The position numbers and the translations under genes are program-made. A stretch of DNA of 63,289 bases from Stutzerimonas stutzeri SDM-LAC (GTDB lineage: Bacteria > Pseudomonadota > Gammaproteobacteria > Pseudomonadales > Pseudomonadaceae). Position 1 is the stretch's first letter; every line of letters begins with the position of its first letter. Positions 25,722-35,399 of this stretch are shown piece by piece. The notes under the pieces were generated by a model. The model did no database searches and was not told where the DNA came from. It saw only the letters and a program-made list of their open reading frames with translations. The stretch spans positions 1 through 63,289 of the forward strand of contig NZ_AGSX01000048.1 of NCBI RefSeq assembly GCF_000235745.1, given 5' to 3'.

Positions 25722-26798
25722 TTACTCCTGCTCGGTGATCGGGCCGGCCACCTTGATCTGCTTCATCAGTTCGTCGTCCCACTCGCCGTCCACCACGATG
25801 TGCGCGGCAGCCCCCATCTCCGCCTCGATCAGGTTGTGATTGAGGTAGGCATAGACGCCTGGCTGGCGGAAGGTATAAAGCGCCACGGCCGCCGAACCGC
25901 CCCGCACGAACCAGGTCTCGAGATTCTTCAGCGGCGGGTTGTCGAACTTGCCGGTTTCCCATACCCAATCGCCGTGACCCCCGATCAGGTGCGGACGACT
26001 GTCGCGATTAGCCTGCGAGTGGATGAACAGAACCGACTCGCCGACCTTGGCGGTCAGGGCGTTCTTGCCGGTCAGTGAGCCAACCCGACCGTTGAAGACC
26101 ACGTGGCTTGGAATCAGGCCGCGCATGGTTTCGCGAGTGTCGCCGTAGCTGTCCATCAGCGTGTTGTAGTTCTTGTACTTGCCGTCCTTGTCCTTGGGGA
26201 TATAGAGATCGGACTCGCCGATGGTGTAGATGCGGTCGTAATGCAGCGGTTTGCCGGCCGGGTCCTTCAGGCCATCGCGCGGCAGCACCATCAGCGTTCC
26301 GCTCATGCCCGCCAGCACGTGCCAGGCGACCATGCCTTCCGGCGCGCAGTGGTAGACGAAAGTGCCGGTACGATCAGCCTTGAAGCGCAGCACCACTTCC
26401 TGGCCCGGAGAGACCAGTGTCAGCCCGGCACCGCCCAGCCCGCCGGTGGCAGCATGCAGATCGATGTTGTGCGGCATGCTGTTGGTGGCGGGGTTGACCA
26501 GGGTGAGTTCCACGAAGTCACCCTCGTGTACCACCATCGTCGGGCCCGGCATTGAGCCGTTGAACGTCATCGCCTGCAGGGTGGTGCCCTGGTCGTCGAT
26601 CACCATCTTCTTTTCTTCGATGACCAGGCGAAACTGGACGACCCGCGCTTCCTTCGGTGCCACTTGCTGATGGGCGTGCACCTGCGGCGGCGCAACTAGA
26701 TTGACCTTGACGTGGGGCAGAGCGTCGGCTGCATCCGCCAGTGCATGACCACTAAACGCCAGTGCCACCGACAACGCTAGATGCTTGATGCTGTTCAC
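25722..26798 (-). CDS. nirK: copper-containing nitrite reductase
   Basis: A 358-residue NirK reducing nitrite to nitric oxide in the periplasm. After a signal peptide ([16 protein letters not shown]) come two cupredoxin domains. Type 1 copper ligands are in MPHNIDLHA and [19 protein letters not shown] (H, C, H, M); type 2 histidines lie in DLHAA, VYHC and [12 protein letters not shown]. The spacing fits class I NirK. I chose GTG 26796-26798 because GGAG lies about eight bases upstream and it begins the signal peptide. The nirV partner follows. A DNR/ANR-like box is proposed upstream at 26861-26874. Confidence 0.94.
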   Translation of the reverse strand: MNSIKHLALSVALAFSGHALADAADALPHVKVNLVAPPQVHAHQQVAPKEARVVQFRLVIEEKKMVIDDQGTTLQAMTFNGSMPGPTMVVHEGDFVELTLVNPATNSMPHNIDLHAATGGLGGAGLTLVSPGQEVVLRFKADRTGTFVYHCAPEGMVAWHVLAGMSGTLMVLPRDGLKDPAGKPLHYDRIYTIGESDLYIPKDKDGKYKNYNTLMDSYGDTRETMRGLIPSHVVFNGRVGSLTGKNALTAKVGESVLFIHSQANRDSRPHLIGGHGDWVWETGKFDNPPLKNLETWFVRGGSAAVALYTFRQPGVYAYLNHNLIEAEMGAAAHIVVDGEWDDELMKQIKVAGPITEQE

Positions 26799-27409
26799 AA
26801 TTATTACTCCTGCAGGTTTTTTGTCTGCGCCTATTACGCGGCGGACACCCACTGCAAGCCTTGAGCGTCGACAAGAAGACGAGGCTGGTGGCAATTTGAC
26901 GCAGAAGGGGTCGATGCGGCAAAAAATTCCGTTTATCGAAGAAGTACGGCGCAAATCGACGCAAGAAAATGCCAATGGGAGAAGTTGGAGAGGCGGCGTC
27001 ATCAGGATCACGCGCTGGAACGCAATTAGCATTTGGTTGAACTTGCAGCAGATTGCGGCGGTATTTGCACACGACAGATTGGTCATCTCGCGTCACTTGC
27101 GTGATGTTTGCCGAGGGCGAACTGGCACATCAGGCAGTGATTGAAAAAAATGCAACGACTGCTGCTGGCCTCTGTGACCAACCAGAACCCGCCTGACCCA
27201 GACCCGCCAACTCAACGAACAACTGGCCACCACAGGGGGCGAGCAGGCCATGGCCGGAAGAAAAATGTGTAGGGCTGGATGCGGGACCCTAGAGCGGGGG
27301 CGGCTTCGGATAGTTCTAGTTAGGTCGTGAAGCTGAGCGGCTAGCTGGCTGTGGTGGCAATGTGATGTTAGATTCCGCGCCCCCTAATTCAGGCATGGAG
27401 CCTCACAGT
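26799..27409. other. 611-bp divergent intergenic region with possible DNR/ANR box
   Basis: It separates nirK from a small lipoprotein gene. On the nirK strand TTGTC-N4-CTCAA (26861-26874) resembles a degenerate FNR/DNR half-site pair (consensus TTGAT-N4-ATCAA). A -10-like TAATAG lies about 31-37 bases downstream on that strand and AGGAG precedes the start, matching a class II arrangement. A 40-codon ATG frame at 27150-27272 and a nearby frame (TRQLNEQLATTGGEQAM) look like chance or remnant coding and are not called genes. Confidence 0.45.
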
Positions 27410-27610
27410 ATGAAAATTCGCTATCTCGCAGCGCTTGCCGCTACAACACTTCTCTCCGGCTGTGTAGTGCAGAGCACCTACAGCAAGACAGTCACCGTGA
27501 CCAAGGACGCCAGCGGCAACATCCTGAACATCACCGAATCCGAGACCGTGGTGCAACCCGCTCAGGGGTATCCGATCAAGTTGCAGCTCGTCAAAGGCGT
27601 ACAGCCTTAA
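27410..27610 (+). CDS. small hypothetical lipoprotein
   Basis: A 66-residue protein with signal peptide MKIRYLAALAATTLLSGC (lipobox LSGC). The mature part is threonine/valine-rich with VTVTKDASGNILNITESETVVQ, which suggests a small beta-strand protein exposed to the periplasm. GGAG lies nine bases before ATG 27410. I do not recognise the family and nothing nearby suggests a function. Confidence 0.72.
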   Translation: MKIRYLAALAATTLLSGCVVQSTYSKTVTVTKDASGNILNITESETVVQPAQGYPIKLQLVKGVQP

Positions 27611-27664
27611 CGCAACTTGAGGTTTCATCGAACCTGCATCCAGGCGAGGCCCGAATTACGGGCA

Positions 27665-27695
27665 TAAAAAAACCGGCTTGTGGCCGGTTTTTCTT
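27665..27695. terminator. bidirectional intrinsic terminator
   Basis: AACCGGC and GCCGGTT form a 7-bp stem with loop TTGTG (27671-27689), flanked by an A-run on the left and a T-run on the right. It lies between the convergent small lipoprotein gene and ppa and can end both transcripts. Confidence 0.9.
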
Positions 27696-27707
27696 CAGTG
27701 CTTCGGC

Positions 27708-28235
27708 TTACTTCTGATAAGCCTCGGCAGCTTTGATGATGGCGGCGCGGGCGGCGTCTGCGCCTTCCCAGCCTTCAACCTTGACCCACTTGCCCTTCTC
27801 GAGATCCTTGTAGTTCTCGAAGAAGTGCTTGATCTGCTCGATCAGCAGCGGTGGCAGGTCGGTGTATTCCTTAACGTCGGTGTAGAGCTGAGTCAGCTTG
27901 TCGTGCGGGACGGCGATCAGCTTGGCGTCGCCGCCGGCTTCGTCGGTCATGTTCAACACGCCGACCGGACGGCAGCGGATAACCGAGCCAGGAGCAACCG
28001 GATAGGGGGTTACAACCAGTACGTCGAGCGGGTCGCCGTCGTCAGCCAGGGTATGCGGGATGAAGCCGTAGTTGGCCGGGTAGAACATCGGGGTGGCCAT
28101 GAAGCGGTCGACGAACAGGCAGTCAGTGTCGTGATCGATTTCGTATTTGATCGGCGCGTGGTTGGCCGGGATTTCGATGGCGACGTAGATGTCGTTTGGC
28201 AGGTCTTTGCCGGCCGGGACTTTGCTGTAGCTCAT
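27708..28235 (-). CDS. ppa: inorganic pyrophosphatase (family I)
   Basis: A 175-residue soluble pyrophosphatase, the same length as the E. coli enzyme, hydrolysing PPi. Motifs are [48 protein letters not shown] with the D-G-D-P-L-D metal site near 65-70, and [22 protein letters not shown] chose the ATG at 28233-28235, eight bases after GGAG, rather than an ATG six bases upstream that sits too close to it. It ends at the bidirectional terminator. Confidence 0.97.
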   Translation of the reverse strand: MSYSKVPAGKDLPNDIYVAIEIPANHAPIKYEIDHDTDCLFVDRFMATPMFYPANYGFIPHTLADDGDPLDVLVVTPYPVAPGSVIRCRPVGVLNMTDEAGGDAKLIAVPHDKLTQLYTDVKEYTDLPPLLIEQIKHFFENYKDLEKGKWVKVEGWEGADAARAAIIKAAEAYQK

Positions 28236-28375
28236 GAACATTGCTCCGTGGTCGGCCGAAGCGGCCTGGGGCGAAAAAAGTGGGCGCGATTATAGGCGCA
28301 GTGTCGGGCGTTTTGCCATGCCGGTCGCGACGGACCTTTGCTGGCAGGGTGACGCGCGCATTCGACGGTGCGAAG

Positions 28376-29188
28376 TCAATGAGGTTCCGCGTACGCCGGG
28401 TGGTCGTGCTGGAGCTGCTGCAGGCGCGTCAGCGGATCCTGGCGGTAGAACGCGGCCAGCTGCTGATAGACCTCGGGGAATGCCGCGTGCAGCACGTCCG
28501 GCGCGCTGAAAAAGTATTCGCTGGTGACGGCGAAGAACTCGGCGGGGTTCTCCGCCGCGTAGGGGTCGATCGGGGTGTGGGCGTCGGGATCGGCGTCCAG
28601 CGTCCTGTTAAGCGCGTCGTAGGCGTGCTGCATGACCCTTGCCCAAGTGTCGATGCGCATGTTCCTGTGCAGTGGCGGCAGGCCGTTGGCGTCACCGTTG
28701 AGCATGTCCAGCTTGTGCGCCAGTTCGTGGATCACCAGGTTGTAGGCTTCCCAGCCGCCGCTCTCCTGAACGCCAGGCAGCGCCAGGATGACCGGCCCTT
28801 GCAACCACGCCTCGCCGCTGTGCTCGCCGTCCCATTCATGCACCACGCCCGCCGAATCGCGGTGTTTTTGCGGGCTATGGAAGTCGCCGGGATAGATCAC
28901 GATCTCATGGAAGCCCTGATACCAGTTCAGCTCGGCCAGGTGCAGTAACGGCAGCTGTGCTTGGGCAGCCAGACGCAAACGGTCGGCCAGTTCCAGCTCC
29001 ACGCCGGGTAGCGCGGTGAGCCGCTTGGCATGCAGAAACAGCAGGCTGCGCTCGCGCAGGCGCTCGGTTTCCTCCTGGGTCAGCCCGTCGAGGATCGGCA
29101 GGCTGTCGAGCACCTGTTGCCAAAGGATCGGCTCGATGGCGAGGCGGGCCAGAATGCGCTTGCGGCGCCAGTCGCGAAAAGACCACAT
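28376..29188 (-). CDS. mtfA: MtfA-family zinc peptidase (M90)
   Basis: A 270-residue MtfA homologue. The metallopeptidase motif HELAHKLD (H-E-x-x-H) lies near residue 150, and ENPAEFFAVTSEYFF supplies a third ligand glutamate. In E. coli MtfA binds the glucose repressor Mlc; pseudomonads lack that Mlc circuit, so the partner is uncertain here. I chose the ATG at 29186-29188 (MWSFRDWRRKR) as the conserved start; an ATG eight codons earlier is possible. It stands alone between ppa and eutC. Confidence 0.9.
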   Translation of the reverse strand: MWSFRDWRRKRILARLAIEPILWQQVLDSLPILDGLTQEETERLRERSLLFLHAKRLTALPGVELELADRLRLAAQAQLPLLHLAELNWYQGFHEIVIYPGDFHSPQKHRDSAGVVHEWDGEHSGEAWLQGPVILALPGVQESGGWEAYNLVIHELAHKLDMLNGDANGLPPLHRNMRIDTWARVMQHAYDALNRTLDADPDAHTPIDPYAAENPAEFFAVTSEYFFSAPDVLHAAFPEVYQQLAAFYRQDPLTRLQQLQHDHPAYAEPH

Positions 29189-29509
29189 GAGGAAGCTTCC
29201 AGCCTGGGGCACCGTCTTGGTAATGGTAGTGCGTGTGGATCGGGAGTTTCGCGGGGGCGCACATTAGCTTGTGGGAGCGGTCTTGACCGCGAATGTCAAA
29301 AGTCTGAATGTAACGCACCGACAACCTTAAGCGGGCTGTCGGGACACCGGCAAGCACTGGAAAAGAGCGCGATAACGAGGACCCGTAGCGAGGTTCGCGG
29401 TGCGCTTTTCGCGGTCCAGACCAGGCATCCCCGACCGCCTCCATCGGTAACAGCGCTGTATCACGTAAACCGCCGCGGTGAACCGAGCCGAAGAGTGCCC
29501 CCACGTATG
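29189..29509. other. intergenic region between mtfA and eutC
   Basis: This 321-bp gap holds one REP element (29268-29295) and otherwise no recognisable gene or terminator. It should contain the mtfA promoter. Confidence 0.5.
29268..29295 (+). repeat. REP element
   Basis: TGTGGGAGCGGTCTTGACCG with a perfect inner dyad GCGGTC-TT-GACCGC (29277-29290). This is the usual Pseudomonas REP core with a GTGGGAG head. It is oriented opposite to the two REPs near 30.6 kb. Confidence 0.85.
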
Positions 29510-30316
29510 TCAGCCCAGCAGGAAGTTACCGGCTTTCGGTGTGCCATCGTCGAGGCTGAGCACTTCCGCTTCGTCTTTGAGGTTCACGCCCGAGAGCTGC
29601 CGGCGGCAGGCTTCACGCATCAGGTGGATCAGGCGGTGGGCGGCGAGGTTGTAGCTCAGGCCTTCCAGGCGGATGTTGGAGATGCAGTTGCGGTCGGCAT
29701 CGGTGCGGCCGACTTTCGGTGCGTAGGTGAAGTACAGGCCGAGGCTGTCCGGAGAACTCAGGCCGGGTCGCTCGCCGAGCAGCATCACCACCATCTTCGC
29801 CTTCAGGCGTTCGCCCACTTCGTCGCCGAGCGCGACGCGGCCTTGTTGCACCAGGCTGATCGGCGCGAGGCTCCAGCCATCCTTTTCGAGCTGTTCTTCG
29901 ATGCGCTGGAGCAGAGGCAGGGCGTGGCGCTGCACCGCCAGCGCGGAAAGGCCATCGGCGATCACGATAGCCAGGTCGTAGCCCGCTGGGTGCTGGTGCG
30001 CATGGTCGTTGAGGCGTTCGGCCGATTGTTCGTCCAGCCGACGCCCGAGGTCTGGGCGTTGCAGATAGGTGTAGCGATCGGGGGCGGCGCTGTGCAGAAG
30101 CAGGCAGCGATAACCGCGCTGCTCCAGTTGTGAGGCCAGCTCGTCTGTGTCCAGCGCGAGGTGTACCGCGTCGCGGGCCTGTGCATGGGCGAATTGGAAA
30201 TCCAGCTGGGCCTCAGTCGGCAGGCTGGCGCCGGCGCGGCCCAGGGCAATGCGCGCGGGGGTGAGCTGGCGCAGGTGATTCCAGGGGTTGGTGGTGATGG
30301 GTGAGCGGTTAGGCAT
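29510..30316 (-). CDS. eutC: ethanolamine ammonia-lyase small subunit
   Basis: A 268-residue EutC. With EutB and adenosylcobalamin it converts ethanolamine to acetaldehyde and ammonia. [17 protein letters not shown] near the N-terminus, [36 protein letters not shown] and NCISNIR are conserved. GAGG precedes ATG 30314-30316. The gap to eutB is 335 bp and filled with REP and inverted repeats, longer than the usual tight eutB-eutC spacing. B12 dependence fits the btuB and btuF genes in the same window. Confidence 0.95.
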   Translation of the reverse strand: MPNRSPITTNPWNHLRQLTPARIALGRAGASLPTEAQLDFQFAHAQARDAVHLALDTDELASQLEQRGYRCLLLHSAAPDRYTYLQRPDLGRRLDEQSAERLNDHAHQHPAGYDLAIVIADGLSALAVQRHALPLLQRIEEQLEKDGWSLAPISLVQQGRVALGDEVGERLKAKMVVMLLGERPGLSSPDSLGLYFTYAPKVGRTDADRNCISNIRLEGLSYNLAAHRLIHLMREACRRQLSGVNLKDEAEVLSLDDGTPKAGNFLLG

Positions 30317-30378
30317 GGCAACCTCGGCTGTCGTTCAAACGCAAATATCTGGCCGCCTTGTGGGGCGCTATGCCGCGT

Positions 30379-30491
30379 GTAGGTTGGATTAGCCGACGGC
30401 GTAATCCGACATCACTGATAGCATCCTCACCCCGGTGCGCGTGGCCGGTGCGCGGTAAACGACGGAAGCGCCTTCGGCGATTCCATCCTAC
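30379..30491. repeat. inverted repeat of the GTAGGNTGGA family (pair 1)
   Basis: GTAGGTTGGATT at 30379-30390 and the reverse of GTAGGATGGAAT at 30480-30491 form an imperfect terminal inverted repeat about 113 bp apart. Both arms continue with a CGCCGAAGGCG-like sequence. The same arm sequence recurs at 36746-36823. Confidence 0.7.
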
Positions 30492-30564
30492 GAAAAGCGA
30501 TTCTTGACGTGCGAGGTATCGTTAAAGCGGGTTGCGTGCCTGGCCGCGAAGCCGAGCATGCTTC

Positions 30565-30590
30565 GTTCGCGGTCGAGACCGCTCCCACAG
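30565..30590 (-). repeat. REP element
   Basis: Reads CGCGGTC-GA-GACCGCTCCCACA on the plus strand, that is, GTGGGAG head on the minus strand with inner dyad GCGGTC-GA-GACCGC at 30569-30582. Confidence 0.85.
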
Positions 30591-30615
30591 GGGCGGCATG
30601 GGATTGGGGTTTGTT

Positions 30616-30636
30616 GGCGGTCGAGACCGCTCGCGC
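30616..30636 (-). repeat. REP element, truncated head
   Basis: A second dyad GCGGTC-GA-GACCGC (30617-30630) in the same orientation, 48 bases from the previous one, with a diverged head (TCGCGCA). Together they make a tandem REP pair right after eutB. Confidence 0.75.
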
Positions 30637-30651
30637 ACCGGCGTTGACCTG

Positions 30652-32046
30652 TCATGTCATGTTCTCCAACGCCCGGCGAAAGGCTGGCGGGAGCTGCTCG
30701 CCCATCTGCAGTCGTCCGCCGTCCTGGCGCAGGATTTCCATCTTCGCCAGCCACGCCTCGAACTCCGGCGCGGGGCGCAGGCCCATGCTCTGACGCAGAT
30801 AGAGCGCATCGTGAAAGGAGGTGGTCTGGTAGTTGAGCATCACGTCGTCCGAGCCCGGAATGCCCATGATAAAGTTGATGCCCGCGGTGCCCAGCAGCGT
30901 CAGCAGCATGTCCATGTCGTCCTGATCGGCTTCGGCGTGGTTGGTGTAGCAGATGTCGCAACCCATCGGCACGCCGAGCAGCTTGCCGCAGAAGTGATCT
31001 TCCAACCCTGCGCGAATGATCTGCTTGCCGTTGTAGAGGTATTCCGGGCCGATGAAGCCGACGACGGTGTTCACCAGCAGCGGCTTGAATTTGCGCGCCA
31101 CGGCATAGGCGCGCGCTTCGCAGGTTTGCTGATCGACGCCGTGATGAGCGTTGGCCGACAGGGCGCTGCCCTGGCCGGTCTCGAAATACATCAGGTTGTC
31201 GCCCACCGTGCCGCGCTTCTGCGACAGGCCTGCCTCGTAGCCTTCCTGCAGTACCGCCAGGTTGATGCCAAAACTGGCGTTGGCCGCTTCGGTGCCGGCG
31301 ATGGACTGGAACACTAGGTCCAGCGGCGCGCCGCGATTGATCGCCTCGATGGAAGTAGTGACGTGGGTGAGGATGCAGCCCTGAGTCGGGATCTCGTAAC
31401 GCTGGATGATGGCGTCGAGCATCTTCAACAGCTCGCAGATCCCGCTGGTGCTGTCGGTGGCCGGGTTGATGCCGATCACCGCATCGCCGTTGCCGTAGAG
31501 CAGCCCGTCGACGATGCTCGCGGCAATGCCGGCGGCCTCGTCGGTGGGGTGATTGGGCTGCAAGCGCGTGGACATGCGCCCGCGCAGGCCGATGGTGTTG
31601 CGGAACTGGCTGACGACTCGGACCTTCTGCGCCACCAGAATCAGGTCCTGCACGCGCATGATCTTCGACACCGCCGCAACCATTTCCGGCGTCAGCCCTG
31701 GCGCCAAGGCCTTCAACGAAGCTTCATCGGCGTCATCGCCCAGCAGCCAGTTGCGGAAATCGCCGACGGTCAGGTGGCTGACCGGGGCGAAGGCTTCTGC
31801 GTCGTGGCTGTCGATGATCAGGCGAGTGACTTCATCGGTTTCGTACGGGATCAGTGCTTCTTCGAGAAACCGCTTGAGCGGGATGTGCGCCAGGCACATC
31901 TGCGCCGCGACCCGCTCGGCATCGCTGCCCGCCGCGACTTCGGCGAGAAAGTCGCCGGAGCGCGCCGGACTGGCCTTGGCCATGACCTCGCGCAGGCTGT
32001 CGAAGCGCCAAGTGGTGCCGCCTACGCTATTGGAATAACCGGCCAT
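30652..32046 (-). CDS. eutB: ethanolamine ammonia-lyase large subunit
   Basis: A 464-residue EutB, the B12-dependent TIM-barrel subunit that holds the active site. Conserved parts include LLYGNGDAVIGINPATDS, FQSIAGTEAANASFGINLAVL, YFETGQGSALSANAHHGVDQQT and GCDICYTNHAEADQDDMD. ATG 32044-32046 fits the family start (MAGYSNSVGG). It starts 13 bases after the eat stop, so eat-eutB are one transcript; eutC follows after a repeat-rich gap. Confidence 0.96.
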   Translation of the reverse strand: MAGYSNSVGGTTWRFDSLREVMAKASPARSGDFLAEVAAGSDAERVAAQMCLAHIPLKRFLEEALIPYETDEVTRLIIDSHDAEAFAPVSHLTVGDFRNWLLGDDADEASLKALAPGLTPEMVAAVSKIMRVQDLILVAQKVRVVSQFRNTIGLRGRMSTRLQPNHPTDEAAGIAASIVDGLLYGNGDAVIGINPATDSTSGICELLKMLDAIIQRYEIPTQGCILTHVTTSIEAINRGAPLDLVFQSIAGTEAANASFGINLAVLQEGYEAGLSQKRGTVGDNLMYFETGQGSALSANAHHGVDQQTCEARAYAVARKFKPLLVNTVVGFIGPEYLYNGKQIIRAGLEDHFCGKLLGVPMGCDICYTNHAEADQDDMDMLLTLLGTAGINFIMGIPGSDDVMLNYQTTSFHDALYLRQSMGLRPAPEFEAWLAKMEILRQDGGRLQMGEQLPPAFRRALENMT

Positions 32047-32059
32047 GCTTGCCTCCAAC

Positions 32060-33508
32060 TCAATGCAATGACGCCTCGGCATTCTCGATTGCGGCGAATT
32101 CTTCTTCCGGCGTGCCGGCGACCAGGTGGTGTCGGCTATACACGGCAAAGTAGGCGATGAAGATGCCGTAGATGATCACCGCGGCGATGACTACGCGCGG
32201 GTCCACCAGGAACCCGGCGACGACTGCGATGCAAGCCAGCGCCAATGCGATGCCGGACGTGAGGATGCCACCGGGCGTTTTGTAGGGCCGATGCATCTCC
32301 GGTCGACGCAGGCGCAGGGCGATGTGTGAGGCCATCATCAGCACGTAGGAAATGGTCGCGCCAAACACCGCCACCAAGATCAGCAGATCACCTTGGCCGG
32401 TCAGCGAGAGCAGGAAGCCGATGATGCCCGGAATCACCAGCGCCATGACCGGCGCTTTGTTCCGGTTGGTCAGCGACAGCTTGCGTGGCAGGTAGCCGGC
32501 CCGCGACAGTGCGAAGATCTGCCGCGAATAGGCGTAGATGATCGAGAAGAAGCTGGCGATCAGGCCGGCCAGGCCAACCAGATTGACGAAGCCGCTCATC
32601 CAGGTCGATGAGCCGTAGGCTGTGGTCAGCGCTTCCACCAGCGGGTTGCCGGATTCCACCAGGGTGCTGGAGCCTGCGCCTCCGGGGCCGACCAGCAGGA
32701 TCAGCCCGGCAAAGGCGGCCAGGATCAGCATGGCACCGATCAGCCCGCGCGGCATGTCGCGCTGTGGATTCTTGGTTTCTTCGGCAGCCAGCGGCACGCC
32801 TTCGACGGCGAGGAAGAACCAGATCGCATAGGGAATCGCCGCCCAGATGCCGACGTAGCCGTAAGGCAGGAAACTGCTGGCGCCAGCAGCGGCGGTCGGT
32901 GCGATATCCAGCAGTTTGTCGACGGAGAAGTGCGGCACCATCGCCACGATGAACACGCCCAGGGCCAGCGCGGCGACCGCGGTGATAATGAACATCAGCT
33001 TCAGCGCCTCGCCGACACCGAAGATGTGGATGCCGATGAAAATGATGTAGAAGGCCAGGTAGATCGCCCAGCCGCCGATGCCGAACAGCGACTCGCAGTA
33101 GGCGCCGATGAACACGGCGATGGCCGCTGGGGCAATGGCGTACTCGATAAGGATCGCCGTGCCGGTGAGAAAGCCGCCCAGCGGGCCGAATGCGCTGCGG
33201 GCGAAGCCATAGCCGCCGCCCGCAGTGGGAATCATCGAGGACAGCTCGGCCAGCGAAAAACACATGCACAGGTACATGGTCGCCATCAGCAGCGTGGCGA
33301 TGAACAACCCGCCCCAACCGCCTTGGGCCAGGCCGAAGTTCCAGCCGGCGTAGTCACCGGAGATCACGTAAGCAACGCCCAGGCCCACCAGCAGCACCCA
33401 ACCGGCGGCGCCTTTCTTCAGTTCGCGTTCCTGGAAATAGGTACTGCCAACTGCTTCGAAATCGACGGTGTGTGTCGGGGGTGTCGCACTGCTGTGTTCG
33501 AGAGCCAT
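32060..33508 (-). CDS. eat: ethanolamine permease
   Basis: A 482-residue amino acid/polyamine/organocation permease with about twelve membrane helices, matching the Eat type (ISGDYAGWNFGLAQGGWGG, SMIPTAGGGYGFARSAFGP, FLAVEGVPLAAEETKNPQRD). It imports ethanolamine for EutBC. I chose the ATG nine bases after AAGGA; another in-frame ATG three codons before it is too close to it. The gene follows a sigma-54 promoter match at about 33550-33570 on this strand and precedes eutB by 13 bases. Confidence 0.93.
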   Translation of the reverse strand: MALEHSSATPPTHTVDFEAVGSTYFQERELKKGAAGWVLLVGLGVAYVISGDYAGWNFGLAQGGWGGLFIATLLMATMYLCMCFSLAELSSMIPTAGGGYGFARSAFGPLGGFLTGTAILIEYAIAPAAIAVFIGAYCESLFGIGGWAIYLAFYIIFIGIHIFGVGEALKLMFIITAVAALALGVFIVAMVPHFSVDKLLDIAPTAAAGASSFLPYGYVGIWAAIPYAIWFFLAVEGVPLAAEETKNPQRDMPRGLIGAMLILAAFAGLILLVGPGGAGSSTLVESGNPLVEALTTAYGSSTWMSGFVNLVGLAGLIASFFSIIYAYSRQIFALSRAGYLPRKLSLTNRNKAPVMALVIPGIIGFLLSLTGQGDLLILVAVFGATISYVLMMASHIALRLRRPEMHRPYKTPGGILTSGIALALACIAVVAGFLVDPRVVIAAVIIYGIFIAYFAVYSRHHLVAGTPEEEFAAIENAEASLH

Positions 33509-33549
33509 GGGGATCATCCTTTAATGGGTTCGGGTACGGCAGGATCGTG

Positions 33550-33570
33550 AAAGCAAAGGCTGTGCCTTCA
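33550..33570 (-). promoter_or_regulatory. sigma-54 promoter of the eat-eutB operon
   Basis: On the minus strand AAGGCACAGCCTTTGCTTTC matches the RpoN consensus TGGCACG-N4-TTGCWT, with GG at 33566-33565 and GC at 33554-33553 separated by exactly 10 bases. It would start transcription near 33541, about 33 bases before the eat ATG. Confidence 0.82.
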
Positions 33571-33673
33571 GGTGGGAACGCTGGTTTCAGCAGGCGTCCG
33601 GTCGTGACGGAGCACAGGCGCACCAGCCCGACGCCTTGCGGCGCGGGCGGGCACGTTTTCGGCGCATTGGAAG

Positions 33674-35194
<1,521 letters not shown>

Positions 35195-35399
35195 GGTGAG
35201 TCTCCGGGACTTGTAATTGTGTTGGGACTGCTGTGATTCAGCGTAGAACAAAGCCCGTTCGTCGGCTGCCGAGGCGACGTGCGGTGCGGCGGATGAAGGG
35301 CAGGGCCTGTGCTAATCTGCGCCGCAGTTTTCGGCGCCCACAGGCGCGGCCGGGCCGTTACGTTCGCTCGCGCGCCACGGCGTATTTCAGAGGTCATCC

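Larger units (their letters stand above)
30317..30651. other. repeat-filled gap between eutB and eutC
   Basis: This 335-bp gap contains two REP elements of the same orientation (30565-30590 and 30616-30636) and a long imperfect inverted repeat (30379-30491). I see no gene. The repeats probably entered after the operon formed. Confidence 0.7.

Noticed and set aside
27150-27272. A 40-codon frame and an out-of-frame stretch TRQLNEQLATTGGEQAM between nirK and the small lipoprotein gene
   Set aside because: Neither has convincing start signals; they might be decayed coding sequence, but nothing identifies the source gene.
28236-28375. A plus-strand frame across the ppa-mtfA gap
   Set aside because: It runs antisense into both genes and lacks a ribosome binding site.
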